NCBI RefSeq assembly: GCF_019931675.1
Contig: NZ_CP082922.1
Coordinates: forward strand, 744,001-808,000
Direction of reading: 5' to 3'
Source: Nocardioides rotundus
GTDB taxonomy: Bacteria; Actinomycetota; Actinomycetes; Propionibacteriales; Nocardioidaceae
DNA length: 64,000 nucleotides
The stretch's first letter is position 1, and each line of letters starts with the position of its first letter. The notes below the pieces were generated by a model. That model searched no databases, was not told the DNA's origin, and was given only the letters and a program-made list of their open reading frames with translations. Below are positions 34,798-43,679 of the stretch, piece by piece. The translations under genes and the position numbers were made by a program.

Positions 34798-36129
34798 ATG
34801 ACCGAGGATGACCGGGAGCGGCAGGACCGAGAGCGCCGACTGCAACGGCTCGGCCAGCAGTGGGCGGCCGGCCGTGCGGACCGCCGGCTGCCGCCCGCGC
34901 CGGTGCTCGCGGGGAGCACGAACTTCAGCCGCGCACAGGTGCCGTGGGGCCTCGACCTGGCCGCCGCGTGGTCGTGGCGGGTGCTGGTGATCGGTGCCGC
35001 CGGGCTCGCCCTGCTCAAGCTGCTCGCCCTGTTCGCGGTGATCGCCCTGCCGCTGGCGATCGCGCTGCTCTTCACCGCGCTGGCCTCGCCGGTCGTGAAC
35101 CTGCTCGACCGCCTCTCCTTCCCCCGGCCGATCGCCGCGCTGCTGATGGTCGTCGTCGGGATCGGCTCGGTCGTCCTCCTGCTCACCTTCGCCGGGCAGC
35201 AGGTCGCGGCCGGAGCCCACGACCTCGCCGACGAGGTCGTCAAGGGCCTCGGGCAGATCAAGGCCTGGCTGAAGAACGGCCCGCTCAACGCCACCGACAG
35301 TCAGATCAACACCTACCTCGACCAGGCGCAGGACGTGATCCGGCAGAGCTCGGAGTCCGGCGGCGTCCTCACCCGGGTGACCGAGGTCGGTACCGCGGTC
35401 GGGCACGGCGTGGCCGGATTCTTCATCGTGCTGTTCGCGACGTACTTCTTCCTCGCCGACGGGCACCGCATCTGGTCCTGGTTCGTCCGGCTCGCGCCCC
35501 GCGCCGCCCGCGGGCACGTCGACGGCTCGGGTCGGGTCGCCTGGGTCAGCCTCACCCGGTTCGTGCAGGCCACCGTGCTCGTGGCCGCCGTGGACGCGAT
35601 GGGGATCATGATCGTGGCGGCACTGATCGGGATCCCCTTCATCCTGGCGATCGGCGTGCTCGTCTTCCTCGGCGCGTTCGTGCCGATGATCGGGGCCACC
35701 ATCGCCGGCGGCGTCGCGGTGCTCGTCGCCCTGGTCGACCAGGGCCCCTGGGCCGCCCTGCTGATGCTCGGCGGCGTCATCCTGGTCCAGCAGATCGAGG
35801 GGCACATCCTCCAGCCGTTCCTCATGGGCCGCTTCGTCTCCGTGCACCCGCTCGGCGTGATCGTCGCGATCGGCTGCGGCGTGCTCGTCGCCGGCGTGGC
35901 GGGCGCGCTGATCGCCGTACCTCTGGCCTCGATGGTCAATGCCGTGGTGCACTACCTTGCCCGGGAGACACCACCCACCGATCCGGTCGAGGCGCTCGAG
36001 CGCGACCTGGCCGCCGGCGACTCCGACGCACCCGAGCTGCCGGAGGAGGCCGAGCAGCTGGGGCGCGACGACGACGAGACCGCCGGGACGGGCGAGCACA
36101 GCGAGGGAGAGGCGCGCCGCGATGACTGA
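34798..36129 (+). CDS. AI-2E family transporter
   Basis: A 443-residue membrane protein of the AI-2 exporter (AI-2E/PerM) family. A basic N-terminal tail precedes about eight membrane helices; the middle soluble loop (AHDLADEVVKGLGQIKAWL) and the later GAFVPMIGATIAGGVAVLVAL and VQQIEGHILQPFLMGR are the family signature. The tail after residue 395 is strongly acidic. Substrates in the family range from autoinducer-2 to ions; none can be assigned. Its stop overlaps the ilvA start by eight bases. Confidence 0.9.
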   Translation: MTEDDRERQDRERRLQRLGQQWAAGRADRRLPPAPVLAGSTNFSRAQVPWGLDLAAAWSWRVLVIGAAGLALLKLLALFAVIALPLAIALLFTALASPVVNLLDRLSFPRPIAALLMVVVGIGSVVLLLTFAGQQVAAGAHDLADEVVKGLGQIKAWLKNGPLNATDSQINTYLDQAQDVIRQSSESGGVLTRVTEVGTAVGHGVAGFFIVLFATYFFLADGHRIWSWFVRLAPRAARGHVDGSGRVAWVSLTRFVQATVLVAAVDAMGIMIVAALIGIPFILAIGVLVFLGAFVPMIGATIAGGVAVLVALVDQGPWAALLMLGGVILVQQIEGHILQPFLMGRFVSVHPLGVIVAIGCGVLVAGVAGALIAVPLASMVNAVVHYLARETPPTDPVEALERDLAAGDSDAPELPEEAEQLGRDDDETAGTGEHSEGEARRDD

Positions 36130-37330
36130 GCGAGTAGGCCTGGCCGACATCCGCGAGGCCGCCGACCTGCTGGAGGGGACCGCGATCCGCACGCCGATGG
36201 AGGGCGCGCGGTGGCTGACCGAGCGGGCGGGCGGCCCGGTGCGGCTGAAGTGCGAGAACCTGCAGCGGACCGGCTCCTTCAAGCCGCGCGGCGCCTACGT
36301 CCGGCTCTCGCGGCTCTCGCCGGAGGAGCGCGCCAACGGGGTGGTCGCCGCCTCGGCGGGCAACCACGCCCAGGGAGTCGCGCTGTCGGCCCAGCAGCTG
36401 GGCATGAAGGCGGTCGTCTACATGCCCGAGGGCGCGCCGATCCCCAAGGTGAACGCGACCCTCGGCTACGGCGCGGAGGTGCGCTTCCACGGGCAGTACC
36501 TCGACCAGGCGATCCTCGAGGCGAAGAGGTACGCCGAGGAGTCCGGCGCCGTGTTCATCTCGCCGTTCGACCACGTCGACGTGGTGGCCGGGCAGGGGAC
36601 CGCCGGCCTGGAGATCCTCGAGCAGGCGCCGGAGGTCCGCACCGTCATCGTGCCGACCGGCGGCGGTGGGCTGCTCGCCGGCATCGCGATCGCGATCAAG
36701 GAGCAGCGGCCCGACGTCCGGGTGGTCGGCGTCCAGGCCGAGCAGGCCGCGGCGTTCCCGCCGTCCCTGGACCGTGGCGAGCCGGTGCCGCTGGAGCAGA
36801 TGAACACGATGGCCGACGGGATCGCCGTCGGCCGGCCGGGCGACGTCACCTTCCCCGCGGTGCAGGAGTACGTCGACGACATGCTCACCGTCTCCGAGGA
36901 GTCGCTCTCCCGGGCGGTGCTCGCAGTGCTGGAGCGCGCCAAGATGGTCGTCGAGCCCGCCGGGGCCGCCGCGGTGGCCGCGGTGATGGACGACCCGACC
37001 GCCTTCGAGACCCCGGCGGTCGCCGTACTCTCCGGCGGGAACATCGACCCGCTGCTGCTGGGCAAGGTGATCCAGCACGGCATGGCCGCCGCCGACCGCT
37101 ACCTCGCGCTGCGGGTGGTGATCTCCGACCTGCCCGGCGGGCTGGCCGGGCTGCTCGCCGAGCTGAGCGAGGTCGGCGCGAACATCATCGAGGTCACCCA
37201 CGAGCGGATCTCCCCGCTGCTCGGCCTGCACGAGGTCGAGGTCGACCTGCAGCTGGAGACGCGCGGCCCGCAGCACGCCGAGCGGGTGCGCGCCCGTCTC
37301 AAGGACCTGGGGTACCGGATCTTCGAGTGA
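36122..37330 (+). CDS. ilvA: Threonine ammonia-lyase
   Basis: A 402-residue PLP enzyme deaminating threonine to 2-oxobutanoate, the first step to isoleucine. The PLP lysine is Lys54 in QRTGSFKPRGAY; the phosphate loop is PTGGGGLLAGIAIA. The C-terminal 75 residues form one ACT-like domain (RYLALRVVISDLPGGLAGLLAELSEVGANI), the form found in catabolic-type or actinobacterial enzymes; the double regulatory domain of E. coli IlvA is absent. Convergent with greA. Confidence 0.92.
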   Translation: MTERVGLADIREAADLLEGTAIRTPMEGARWLTERAGGPVRLKCENLQRTGSFKPRGAYVRLSRLSPEERANGVVAASAGNHAQGVALSAQQLGMKAVVYMPEGAPIPKVNATLGYGAEVRFHGQYLDQAILEAKRYAEESGAVFISPFDHVDVVAGQGTAGLEILEQAPEVRTVIVPTGGGGLLAGIAIAIKEQRPDVRVVGVQAEQAAAFPPSLDRGEPVPLEQMNTMADGIAVGRPGDVTFPAVQEYVDDMLTVSEESLSRAVLAVLERAKMVVEPAGAAAVAAVMDDPTAFETPAVAVLSGGNIDPLLLGKVIQHGMAAADRYLALRVVISDLPGGLAGLLAELSEVGANIIEVTHERISPLLGLHEVEVDLQLETRGPQHAERVRARLKDLGYRIFE

Positions 37331-37350
37331 CCGGCGCGGGAGGGGCCGTG

Positions 37351-37851
37351 TCAGCCGGTGTAGGGCACCGCGTCGACGACCTCGACCTCGATGCTGCGGC
37401 CGTTGGGCGCCTCGTAGCTGACCTTGTCGCCCTTCTTCGCGCCGATCAGCGCCTTGCCCATGGGGGACTCCGCGGAGTAGACCTCGATGTCCTCGTCCTC
37501 GAGCTCGCGGTTGGCCAGCAGGAAGGTCTCGGTCTCGTCGTCGCCGGCGAACTTGACGGTCACCTTCATGCCCTGCTCGACGACGCCGTCGTCCTTGGGG
37601 GTCTCGCCGACCTCGGCGCGGCGGAGCATGTCCTCGAGCTGGCGGATGCGCCCCTCGATCTTGCCCTGCTCCTCCTTGGCGGCGTGGTAGCCGCCGTTCT
37701 CCTTCAGGTCGCCCTCGTCACGGGCGGCGGAGATGCGCTCGATGATCTCCTGGCGCACGGGTCCCTGGAGGTTCTCCAGCTCGGCCTTGAGCTTGTCGTA
37801 GCCGTCCTGCGTCAGCCAGATCTTGTCCTGGTCGGTCGCCTGCGTCGTCAT
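37351..37851 (-). CDS. greA: Transcription elongation factor GreA
   Basis: A 166-residue GreA. The N-terminal coiled coil (LTQDGYDKLKAELENLQGPV, ISAARDEGDLKENGGYHAAKEEQ) carries the conserved acidic tip Asp-Glu (ARDEGDLKEN) that enters the secondary channel of RNA polymerase to stimulate transcript cleavage. The C-terminal domain is globular (SPMGKALIGAKKGDKVSYEAP). ATG 37851 follows AGGAG. The leader upstream (37852-38060) has three CGCAGGA repeats and a small hairpin (TGCGG-CACAT-CCGCA form) of unknown role. Confidence 0.97.
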   Translation of the reverse strand: MTTQATDQDKIWLTQDGYDKLKAELENLQGPVRQEIIERISAARDEGDLKENGGYHAAKEEQGKIEGRIRQLEDMLRRAEVGETPKDDGVVEQGMKVTVKFAGDDETETFLLANRELEDEDIEVYSAESPMGKALIGAKKGDKVSYEAPNGRSIEVEVVDAVPYTG

Positions 37852-38087
37852 GTCGGTTAACTCCTGCGTGTTTCCTGCGTGGTGGTGTGCGGATGTGCCG
37901 CACCCACTGGTCGTGGTTCCTGCGTCCCGCCCGCTCCGACGCCGGACGTGAGCCAACCGCCGGCCCTCGTGGAGAGAGGTGGCCCTGCGGGGTCGTCCGG
38001 GGCGGACGGCGAGACAACAGGATAACAAGGAAAGTACGTCGGCCCGAAGTCTCGGCGTGACCGGGGTCACGCGGGCGGCCGGACCGC

Positions 38088-39261
38088 TCAGCGGTAGGCC
38101 GCGTGCCCGGTGAGCGCCTGCCCGATCATCAGCTGGTGCACCTCGGAGGTCCCCTCGTAGGTCAGCACCGACTCCAGGTTGTTGGCGTGCCGGAGGACGG
38201 GGTACTCCAGGGTGATGCCGTTGGCGCCGAGCAGGGTCCGGCACTCCCGCGCGATCGCCAGCGCCTCCCGCACGTTGTTGAGCTTGCCGAGGCTGACCTG
38301 CTCCGGCCGGATCGTGCCGGCGTCCTTGAGCCGGCCGAGCTGGAGGGCGAGCAGCATCGCCTTGCCCAACTCCAGGGTCATGTCGGCGAGCTTGGTCTGG
38401 GTGATCTGGTAGCCCGCGAGCGGCTTGCCGAAGATCTCGCGGTCCTCGACGTAGGCCAGCGTCGTCTCCAGGCACTCCCGCGCGGCGCCGACGGCCCCGA
38501 AGACGATGCCGAAACGCGCCTCGTTGAGGCAGGACAGCGGCCCGGAGAGGCCCGCCGCCTCGGGCAGCATCGCGGAGTCGGGGAGGCGGACGTCGTCCAG
38601 CACGATCTCGCCGGTCACCGACGCGCGCAGCGACAGCTTGCGGTGGATGACCGGGCAGGAGATGCCGGGGGTGTCGAGGGGTACGACGAACCCGCGGATG
38701 TCGCGGGAGGACTCGCCGGTGTTCGCCCAGACCACGGCGACGTCGGCGACGGGGGAGTTGGTGATCCACATCTTCGTCCCGTTGAGCACCCAGTCCTCCC
38801 CGTCGCGGCGGGCGCGGGTGCGCATGCCGGCGGGGTTGGAGCCGAAGTCTGGCTCGGTCAGCCCGAAGCAGCCGATCGCCTCGCCGGTCACCATCGGCGG
38901 CAGCCACTCCTGCTTTCTGCTCCTCCGAGCCGAAGCGGTGGATCGCGAACATCGCGAGCGACCCCTGCACCGACACCATCGACCGGATGCCCGAGTCGGC
39001 GGCCTCCAGCTCCAGGCAGGCCAGCCCGTAGGCGGTCGCGGAGGTCCCGGCGGCGCCGTACCCGGTCAGGTGCATGCCGAGCAGGCCCAGCTCGCCCAGC
39101 GTCGGCGCGAGCTCGCGCACGGGCACCTCGCCCGCGTCGTACCACTCCTGCAGGTGCGGACGCACCGTGTCGTCGAGCACCTTGCGCACCGAGGCGGCCA
39201 TCGCCCGCTCGTCGGGGTCGATCAGGGTGTCGGTGGCGAAGAGCTCCAGGGGACCGGTCAT
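38088..39261 (-). pseudogene. Glutaryl-CoA dehydrogenase, frameshifted
   Basis: An acyl-CoA dehydrogenase split between two frames. Codons from ATG 39261 encode the N-terminal part through HRFGSEEQK; the rest, from MVTGEAIGCFGLTEPDFGSNPAG to the stop at 38088, lies one frame over. Removing one T from the TTT at 38914-38916 restores a continuous 390-residue enzyme reading EEQKQEWLPPMVTG, as expected for the family. The catalytic Glu is in LTYEGTSEVHQLMIG, like glutaryl-CoA dehydrogenases. These flavoproteins oxidise and decarboxylate glutaryl-CoA. Either the gene is inactivated or this is a sequencing error. No sign of decay elsewhere suggests a recent event or error. Confidence 0.88.
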
Positions 39262-39280
39262 GACCCCATCCTGACAGGCG

Positions 39281-39673
39281 TCAGCGCGGCCGCGACTGGT
39301 CCGGTGTCGTGCAGCCGACCTTCTCCACCGACGTCGCGCGGCGCTCGGTGCGCACCGTGACGTTGTTCGCCCCGTCGACGGGGCGGAAGGTGCGCTCGCC
39401 GACGACCGTGTGGTCCTCCGCGCTGGCGCGCACCGTGCAGGTGGCGTCGACGCCCTCCTGCAGGACCACGTCGAGGCGGGCCTTCGCGGTGTGCTCGTCC
39501 ACGACCTCGTAGGTCACCAGCTCCGAGGTGGCGTCCGGGTTGCCGTGGAACCACGCGACCCAGCCGAGCCAGCCCAGGAAGACCACGGCCACGGTGACGC
39601 AGACGCCGACGAGGATCCGGCGTCGGGTCGGGGAGGGGGCGCCGTACCGCTCGGCGAGATCCTGGTCGTCCAC
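39281..39673 (-). CDS. DUF4307 family membrane protein
   Basis: A 130-residue protein with one membrane helix (about 19-40, RILVGVCVTVAVVFLGWLGW) and an exported C-terminal domain having two cysteines (DATCTV, VGCTTPD). Length, topology and position between greA and mca match DUF4307, an uncharacterised actinobacterial family. GTG 39673 is used; it lies just upstream of the divergent mca start. Function unknown. Confidence 0.85.
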   Translation of the reverse strand: MDDQDLAERYGAPSPTRRRILVGVCVTVAVVFLGWLGWVAWFHGNPDATSELVTYEVVDEHTAKARLDVVLQEGVDATCTVRASAEDHTVVGERTFRPVDGANNVTVRTERRATSVEKVGCTTPDQSRPR

Positions 39674-39690
39674 CCCCACATCCTCACACC

Positions 39691-39696
39691 TAGACT
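39691..39696 (+). promoter_or_regulatory. -10 element, leaderless start of mca
   Basis: TAGACT ends 8 bases before ATG 39705 with no ribosome site between. Confidence 0.5.
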
Positions 39697-39704
39697 CACA
39701 CGAC

Positions 39705-40601
39705 ATGAGCGCCCCCCAGCAGCCGTCCCGCGAGGGCCTGCGCCTGATGCACGTGCACGCCCATCCCGACGACGAGTCCAGCAAGGGCGCGGCGTCGACG
39801 GCGAAGTACGTCGCCGAGGGCGTCGACGTGCACGTGGTGACCTGCACCGGCGGCGAGCGCGGCTCGATCCTCAACCCCAACATGGACCGCCCCGACATCC
39901 TGGAGAACATCACCGAGGTGCGGCGCCAGGAGATGGAGCGGGCGCGCGACATCCTCGGCGTGAGCCAGGACTGGCTCGGCTTCGTCGACTCCGGCTGGCC
40001 CGAGGGCGACCCCAAGCCGCCGCTCCCGGACGGCTGCTTCGCCCAGCTCGACGTCGAGGAGGCGGCCGCGCCGCTGGTGGCGCTGATCCGGTCCCTCCGG
40101 CCGCACGTGCTGACGACGTACGACGAGCGCGGGGGCTACCCCCACCCCGACCACATCATGTGCCACAAGATCTCCGTGCACGCCTTCGAGGCGGCCGGCG
40201 ACCCCGGGCGATACCCCGAGGCGGGGGAGCCGTGGCAGCCGCAGAAGCTCTACTACCACCACAGCTTCAACCGGCCGCGGATGCAGGCGCTGCACGACGC
40301 GATGCTCGAGCACGGGCTGGAGTCCCCGTGGGGCGAGCGGCTCAAGGAGTGGAAGCCCGAGCCGGAGTGGGACGCGCGGATCACCACCAAGGTGCCGTGC
40401 GCGGACTACTTCGGCGTGCGCGACCAGGCCCTGCTCGCGCACGCCACGCAGATCGACCCCGACGGGCACTGGTTCGCCATCCCGCGGGAGATCCAGGCCG
40501 AGATCTGGCCGACCGAGGACTTCGAGCGGGTGGTCTCCCACGTGGACGCCGAGCTGCCCGAGGACGACCTGTTCGCCGGGATCGAGCCGGACGGACGCTA
40601 G
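39705..40601 (+). CDS. mca: Mycothiol S-conjugate amidase
   Basis: A 298-residue zinc amidase of the MshB/Mca (LmbE) family. The metal-binding motif AHPDDES (His20, Asp23) and the third ligand in GGYPHPDHIMCHK are present. Mca splits mycothiol S-conjugates, freeing a mercapturic acid for export, and so detoxifies electrophiles; MshB acts earlier in mycothiol synthesis. The KYVAEGVDVHVVTCTGGERGS and PCADYFGVRDQALLAHATQIDP segments and the greA-DUF4307 context favour Mca. Presence implies mycothiol production. Confidence 0.93.
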   Translation: MSAPQQPSREGLRLMHVHAHPDDESSKGAASTAKYVAEGVDVHVVTCTGGERGSILNPNMDRPDILENITEVRRQEMERARDILGVSQDWLGFVDSGWPEGDPKPPLPDGCFAQLDVEEAAAPLVALIRSLRPHVLTTYDERGGYPHPDHIMCHKISVHAFEAAGDPGRYPEAGEPWQPQKLYYHHSFNRPRMQALHDAMLEHGLESPWGERLKEWKPEPEWDARITTKVPCADYFGVRDQALLAHATQIDPDGHWFAIPREIQAEIWPTEDFERVVSHVDAELPEDDLFAGIEPDGR

Positions 40602-40609
40602 GGGGCGAC

Positions 40610-41239
40610 ATGGACGCGCGGGCCTGGGACGAGCGGTACGCCGCCGCGGAGCTGGTCTGGTCGGCCGGCCCCAACCAGTTCGTCGAGGCCGAGTGCGGCG
40701 TCCTGACCCCGGGTCGCGCGGTCGACCTGGCGGCCGGCGAGGGACGCAACGCCCTCTGGCTCGCCGCTCGCGGCTGGCGGGTCACCGCCGTCGACTTCTC
40801 CCAGGTGGCGCTGGACAAGGGAGCCCGGGTCGAGGCGGCGCGGGACGGCGACGCGCCGCCCATCGCCTGGGAGTGCGCCGACGCCATCGCCTGGCGCGGT
40901 GAGGGCTTCGACCTGGCGGTGCTGGCCTACCTCCAGCTGCCGGCCGACGAGCGCCGTGCCGCGGTGCGCAGTGCCATCGAGGCGCTGGTTCCGGGCGGCA
41001 CCCTGCTGGTCGTCGCGCACGACTCCAGCAACCTCGAGCACGGCACCGGCGGCCCGCAGGACCCGACGGTGCTCTACACCGCCGAGGACGTGCTGGCCGA
41101 CCTCGACGGGCTGGCGGTCGACGTGGTCAGGGCCGAGGTCGTGGACCGGGTGGTCGGCGGCGACGCGTCCTCGCATCGCGACGAGGGGGTCGCCTCGGCG
41201 GTCGCGAAGGACGCGCTGGTCCGGCTCACTCGTCGGTGA
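40610..41239 (+). CDS. Class I SAM-dependent methyltransferase
   Basis: A 209-residue methyltransferase. Motif I is VDLAAGEGRNALWLAARGW, followed by TAVDFSQVALDKG (acidic ribose-binding Asp) and FDLAVLAYLQLPADER (motif IV region). The W-x-E-R-Y start (WDERYAAAELVWSAGPN) is shared with tellurite-resistance TehB-like and thiopurine methyltransferase-like proteins. The methyl acceptor is unknown. ATG 40610 follows GGGGG. It overlaps the convergent small gene by 14 bases. Confidence 0.88.
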   Translation: MDARAWDERYAAAELVWSAGPNQFVEAECGVLTPGRAVDLAAGEGRNALWLAARGWRVTAVDFSQVALDKGARVEAARDGDAPPIAWECADAIAWRGEGFDLAVLAYLQLPADERRAAVRSAIEALVPGGTLLVVAHDSSNLEHGTGGPQDPTVLYTAEDVLADLDGLAVDVVRAEVVDRVVGGDASSHRDEGVASAVAKDALVRLTRR

Positions 41240-41489
41240 GGCGCCCCTGGTCGGTTGGGTCGTCGGTGCGCTCGGGCTCCTCGGGGCCGCGCGGCTGGTC
41301 GCCGTACACCCCCGCGTTGCGGGCCGCGCGGGCCTTGCGCAGCTGCTTGGCGAAGCTGAAGCACAAGAACACGACCGCCGCGATCAGCAGGACGAACATC
41401 AGCGCACCCCAGGGCCCGGCGACCACGTCGTCGGCTTCGGGCACCTTGTCGGCGGCGCGCACCACGAACGGGGCGATCTGGGCGAGCAT
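41226..41489 (-). CDS. Small single-pass membrane protein
   Basis: An 87-residue protein with one membrane helix (about 27-48, GALMFVLLIAAVVFLCFSF) followed by a basic stretch (KQLRKARAARN) and an acidic tail (GPEEPERTDD). By the positive-inside rule the tail is cytoplasmic. A similar small membrane gene sits near mca in mycobacteria. No function can be assigned. Confidence 0.75.
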   Translation of the reverse strand: MLAQIAPFVVRAADKVPEADDVVAGPWGALMFVLLIAAVVFLCFSFAKQLRKARAARNAGVYGDQPRGPEEPERTDDPTDQGRLTDE

Positions 41490-41534
41490 GGCTGCATTCT
41501 CGCAGGTCGCCGTCGGCGGTCGGCGTCCGGGCGC

Positions 41535-43637
41535 TCAGGGCCGCGGCAGGGTGACCCGGAGGAAGCGGGGGCGGTAGGCCGTCGGGTCCTGCTCGATCTC
41601 GCGCACGTCGGTGCGGTTGTTGCTGTAGGACACCAGCACCGTGCCGGGCGAGGGCAGCACGGCGGGGTGGGCCAGAGGCATGTAGCGCAGGCGGCCGGAG
41701 TCCAGGTCCGAGGGCAGGTCGGCCAGGGCGGGCCCCGGGGTGAACGGCCCGGTGGGTCCGGGCGCGGTCCAGGCCACCAGCTCGTCGCCGAGGAAGTCGT
41801 TGCGCTTGGACAGGGCGTACCAGACCCCGCCCTGCTCGAAGACCGACAGCGTCTGGGAGACGCCGTCCCGGGCGGGGATCAGCTCGGTGGCGTCGGCGGC
41901 GCGCCGGCTCCAGCGCTCGCCGTCCCAATAGCGCCACGCCGACCTGTCCAACACCTGCTCGGGGCGCATCCGCGCCACCCGCAGGGAGTAGCCGAAGACC
42001 AGGTCCTCCTCGGTGGTCGCGGTGCCGTAGAGGTAAAGCCAGCCGTCCGCGATCCACCCCGCCGCGCCCCACACGGGCCGACGTCGGTCGGTGGAGTCCG
42101 GCCCGATGTCGCGCACGCCGAGCAGCTGTGGGGTCCCCCCGCGCGGCACCAGGTAGACCGCGACCGCCGGCCCGAGGCCCTCGAAGTCGAACTCGTCGCC
42201 GCCCGTGGAGCGCACCCGCTGGGCGGTGACCGCGACCAGGTCGTATCCGGGCCGGGCGACCGCGCCCACCGCCATCGGCCAGTAGCCCACCTCCGCGTCC
42301 CGGTCCGGGATGATCGCGCCGCCGCCGGGCGGCTGCACGACCGCGATGCAGTCCCGGTCGAAGAGCAGCATCGAGTTGCGCACGAATCGCCCGCCGGGGG
42401 TGCCGGCGGACCGGACGGTGTCGCCGAAGAGCCACAGCTGCCGGTCGTCGGAGAGGCGTACGTCGGCTCCGACGTCGCCGCCGCCCCACGCGGGACCGCG
42501 GGCCTCCTCGATCATCTGATTGAGCTGGGGGACGGTGCGCGGCGAGCCCACCCGCATGCACTGCGTGGTGGTGACCAGCGGCTCGCGCACCGGCTCCGCC
42601 TCGCCCGTGTCCGGGAGCAGCACGACCGGCAGCAGCGCCAGCAGAGCGACCGGCGCCACCGCCACTGCCGTGCGCGCGACCCCGAACTCCGTCGGGCCGC
42701 CCTGTCGGCCGCGGAGCCGGAAGGCGACCAGGCAGGCCACCACGCCCACCACGGTCCATACCGTCAGCACGAGCAGCGGCCGGACCGCACCGCGGCCGTC
42801 GGCCAGCGCGGTCAGGGCGTCCCGGGCCGCGCCGGGCTGGGTCCAGCCGAACAGCTGGCGCCAGCCGCCGGGGAGCAGCCGGTCGTCCACGTGCCCGATG
42901 AGCGGGGCGGCCGTGACCAGCCCCACCAGCCCGGCGACGGCCAGACCGGCCGTGCCGGCAGACGTGCCGCAGGCGAAGACGAGCAGCGCGCCGCCGACCA
43001 CGACGAGCGCCAGCGTCGCCACGCTCCCGGCGAGGGCACCCTCGGGGCGCAGCGCGGGGGTCGCGACCAGGGCCAGGGCCACCAGCAGCCCGCCGGCCGA
43101 GGCGAGGGCGACCGCCGTGGGTCGCCGTACTCCTCGCAGGCGGGCGCCGAAGCGCGACACGACCAGGGCGGCGCCGCCGAGAACGCCGGCGAGCAGGGCG
43201 GCGAGGGCGAGCCGGTCGAGCTGGACGAACCGGTCGGGGTCCGAGCCCACCGGGCGGACGACGACGGTGCGGCCGAGGCTGCGCTCGTCCTCCCGGACGG
43301 TGTCCTGGAGGAGGCGGCGGACGTCGGGGGAGGCGTGCCGGGAGAGCAGCAGCGTGTCCTCGGTCGCGGCCAGGTCGACGACCACGGCCCCGGCCAGCGT
43401 GCCGTCCGCGACCTGCTGCTCGGCCTCGGAGGCACGACCCACCGCGACGGTGGTCACCTCCTCGGGGTCCAGCTGGTCGCCGACGAGCTGGGCGACCACG
43501 GGAGGGCCGACGATCCCGACCGGGACGTCGTGCGGCTCCCCGGTCTCGGGGCTCGCGACCAGCCAGAGGACGGCGGCGGCGCCGAGGAGCAGGGCCAGCA
43601 GGTGCACCAGCGTCGCGGGTGCGCGCCGAGCCGACAT
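41535..43637 (-). CDS. Polytopic membrane protein fused to DUF4185-like domain
   Basis: A 700-residue fusion. The N-terminus has an anchor helix (about 10-28), an outside loop of about 115 residues resembling the YhgE/Pip and ABC-2 membrane proteins (PVGIVGPPVVAQLVGDQLD), and about six more helices (145-360). After residue 370 comes a soluble domain with blade-like repeats: ARGPAWGGGDVGADVRLSDDRQLWLFGDTV, the LWLFGDT element typical of DUF4185, then GGRFVRNSMLLFDRDC, a WGAAGWIADGWLYLYGTAT turn and VLVSYSNNRTDV. DUF4185 folds are beta-propellers related to glycosidases. I know of no described protein with this layout. Membrane-tethered glycan or surface-polymer handling is a guess. Confidence 0.8.
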   Translation of the reverse strand: MSARRAPATLVHLLALLLGAAAVLWLVASPETGEPHDVPVGIVGPPVVAQLVGDQLDPEEVTTVAVGRASEAEQQVADGTLAGAVVVDLAATEDTLLLSRHASPDVRRLLQDTVREDERSLGRTVVVRPVGSDPDRFVQLDRLALAALLAGVLGGAALVVSRFGARLRGVRRPTAVALASAGGLLVALALVATPALRPEGALAGSVATLALVVVGGALLVFACGTSAGTAGLAVAGLVGLVTAAPLIGHVDDRLLPGGWRQLFGWTQPGAARDALTALADGRGAVRPLLVLTVWTVVGVVACLVAFRLRGRQGGPTEFGVARTAVAVAPVALLALLPVVLLPDTGEAEPVREPLVTTTQCMRVGSPRTVPQLNQMIEEARGPAWGGGDVGADVRLSDDRQLWLFGDTVRSAGTPGGRFVRNSMLLFDRDCIAVVQPPGGGAIIPDRDAEVGYWPMAVGAVARPGYDLVAVTAQRVRSTGGDEFDFEGLGPAVAVYLVPRGGTPQLLGVRDIGPDSTDRRRPVWGAAGWIADGWLYLYGTATTEEDLVFGYSLRVARMRPEQVLDRSAWRYWDGERWSRRAADATELIPARDGVSQTLSVFEQGGVWYALSKRNDFLGDELVAWTAPGPTGPFTPGPALADLPSDLDSGRLRYMPLAHPAVLPSPGTVLVSYSNNRTDVREIEQDPTAYRPRFLRVTLPRP

Positions 43638-43679
43638 GCGCCAATTCTGACCTACGGCGGCGACGGCGGCGGCGCCGGA

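Noticed and set aside
38911..38920. Programmed ribosomal frameshift in the glutaryl-CoA dehydrogenase gene
   Set aside because: No slippery heptamer or stimulatory structure was recognised and the family does not use frameshifting; a lesion or error is simpler.
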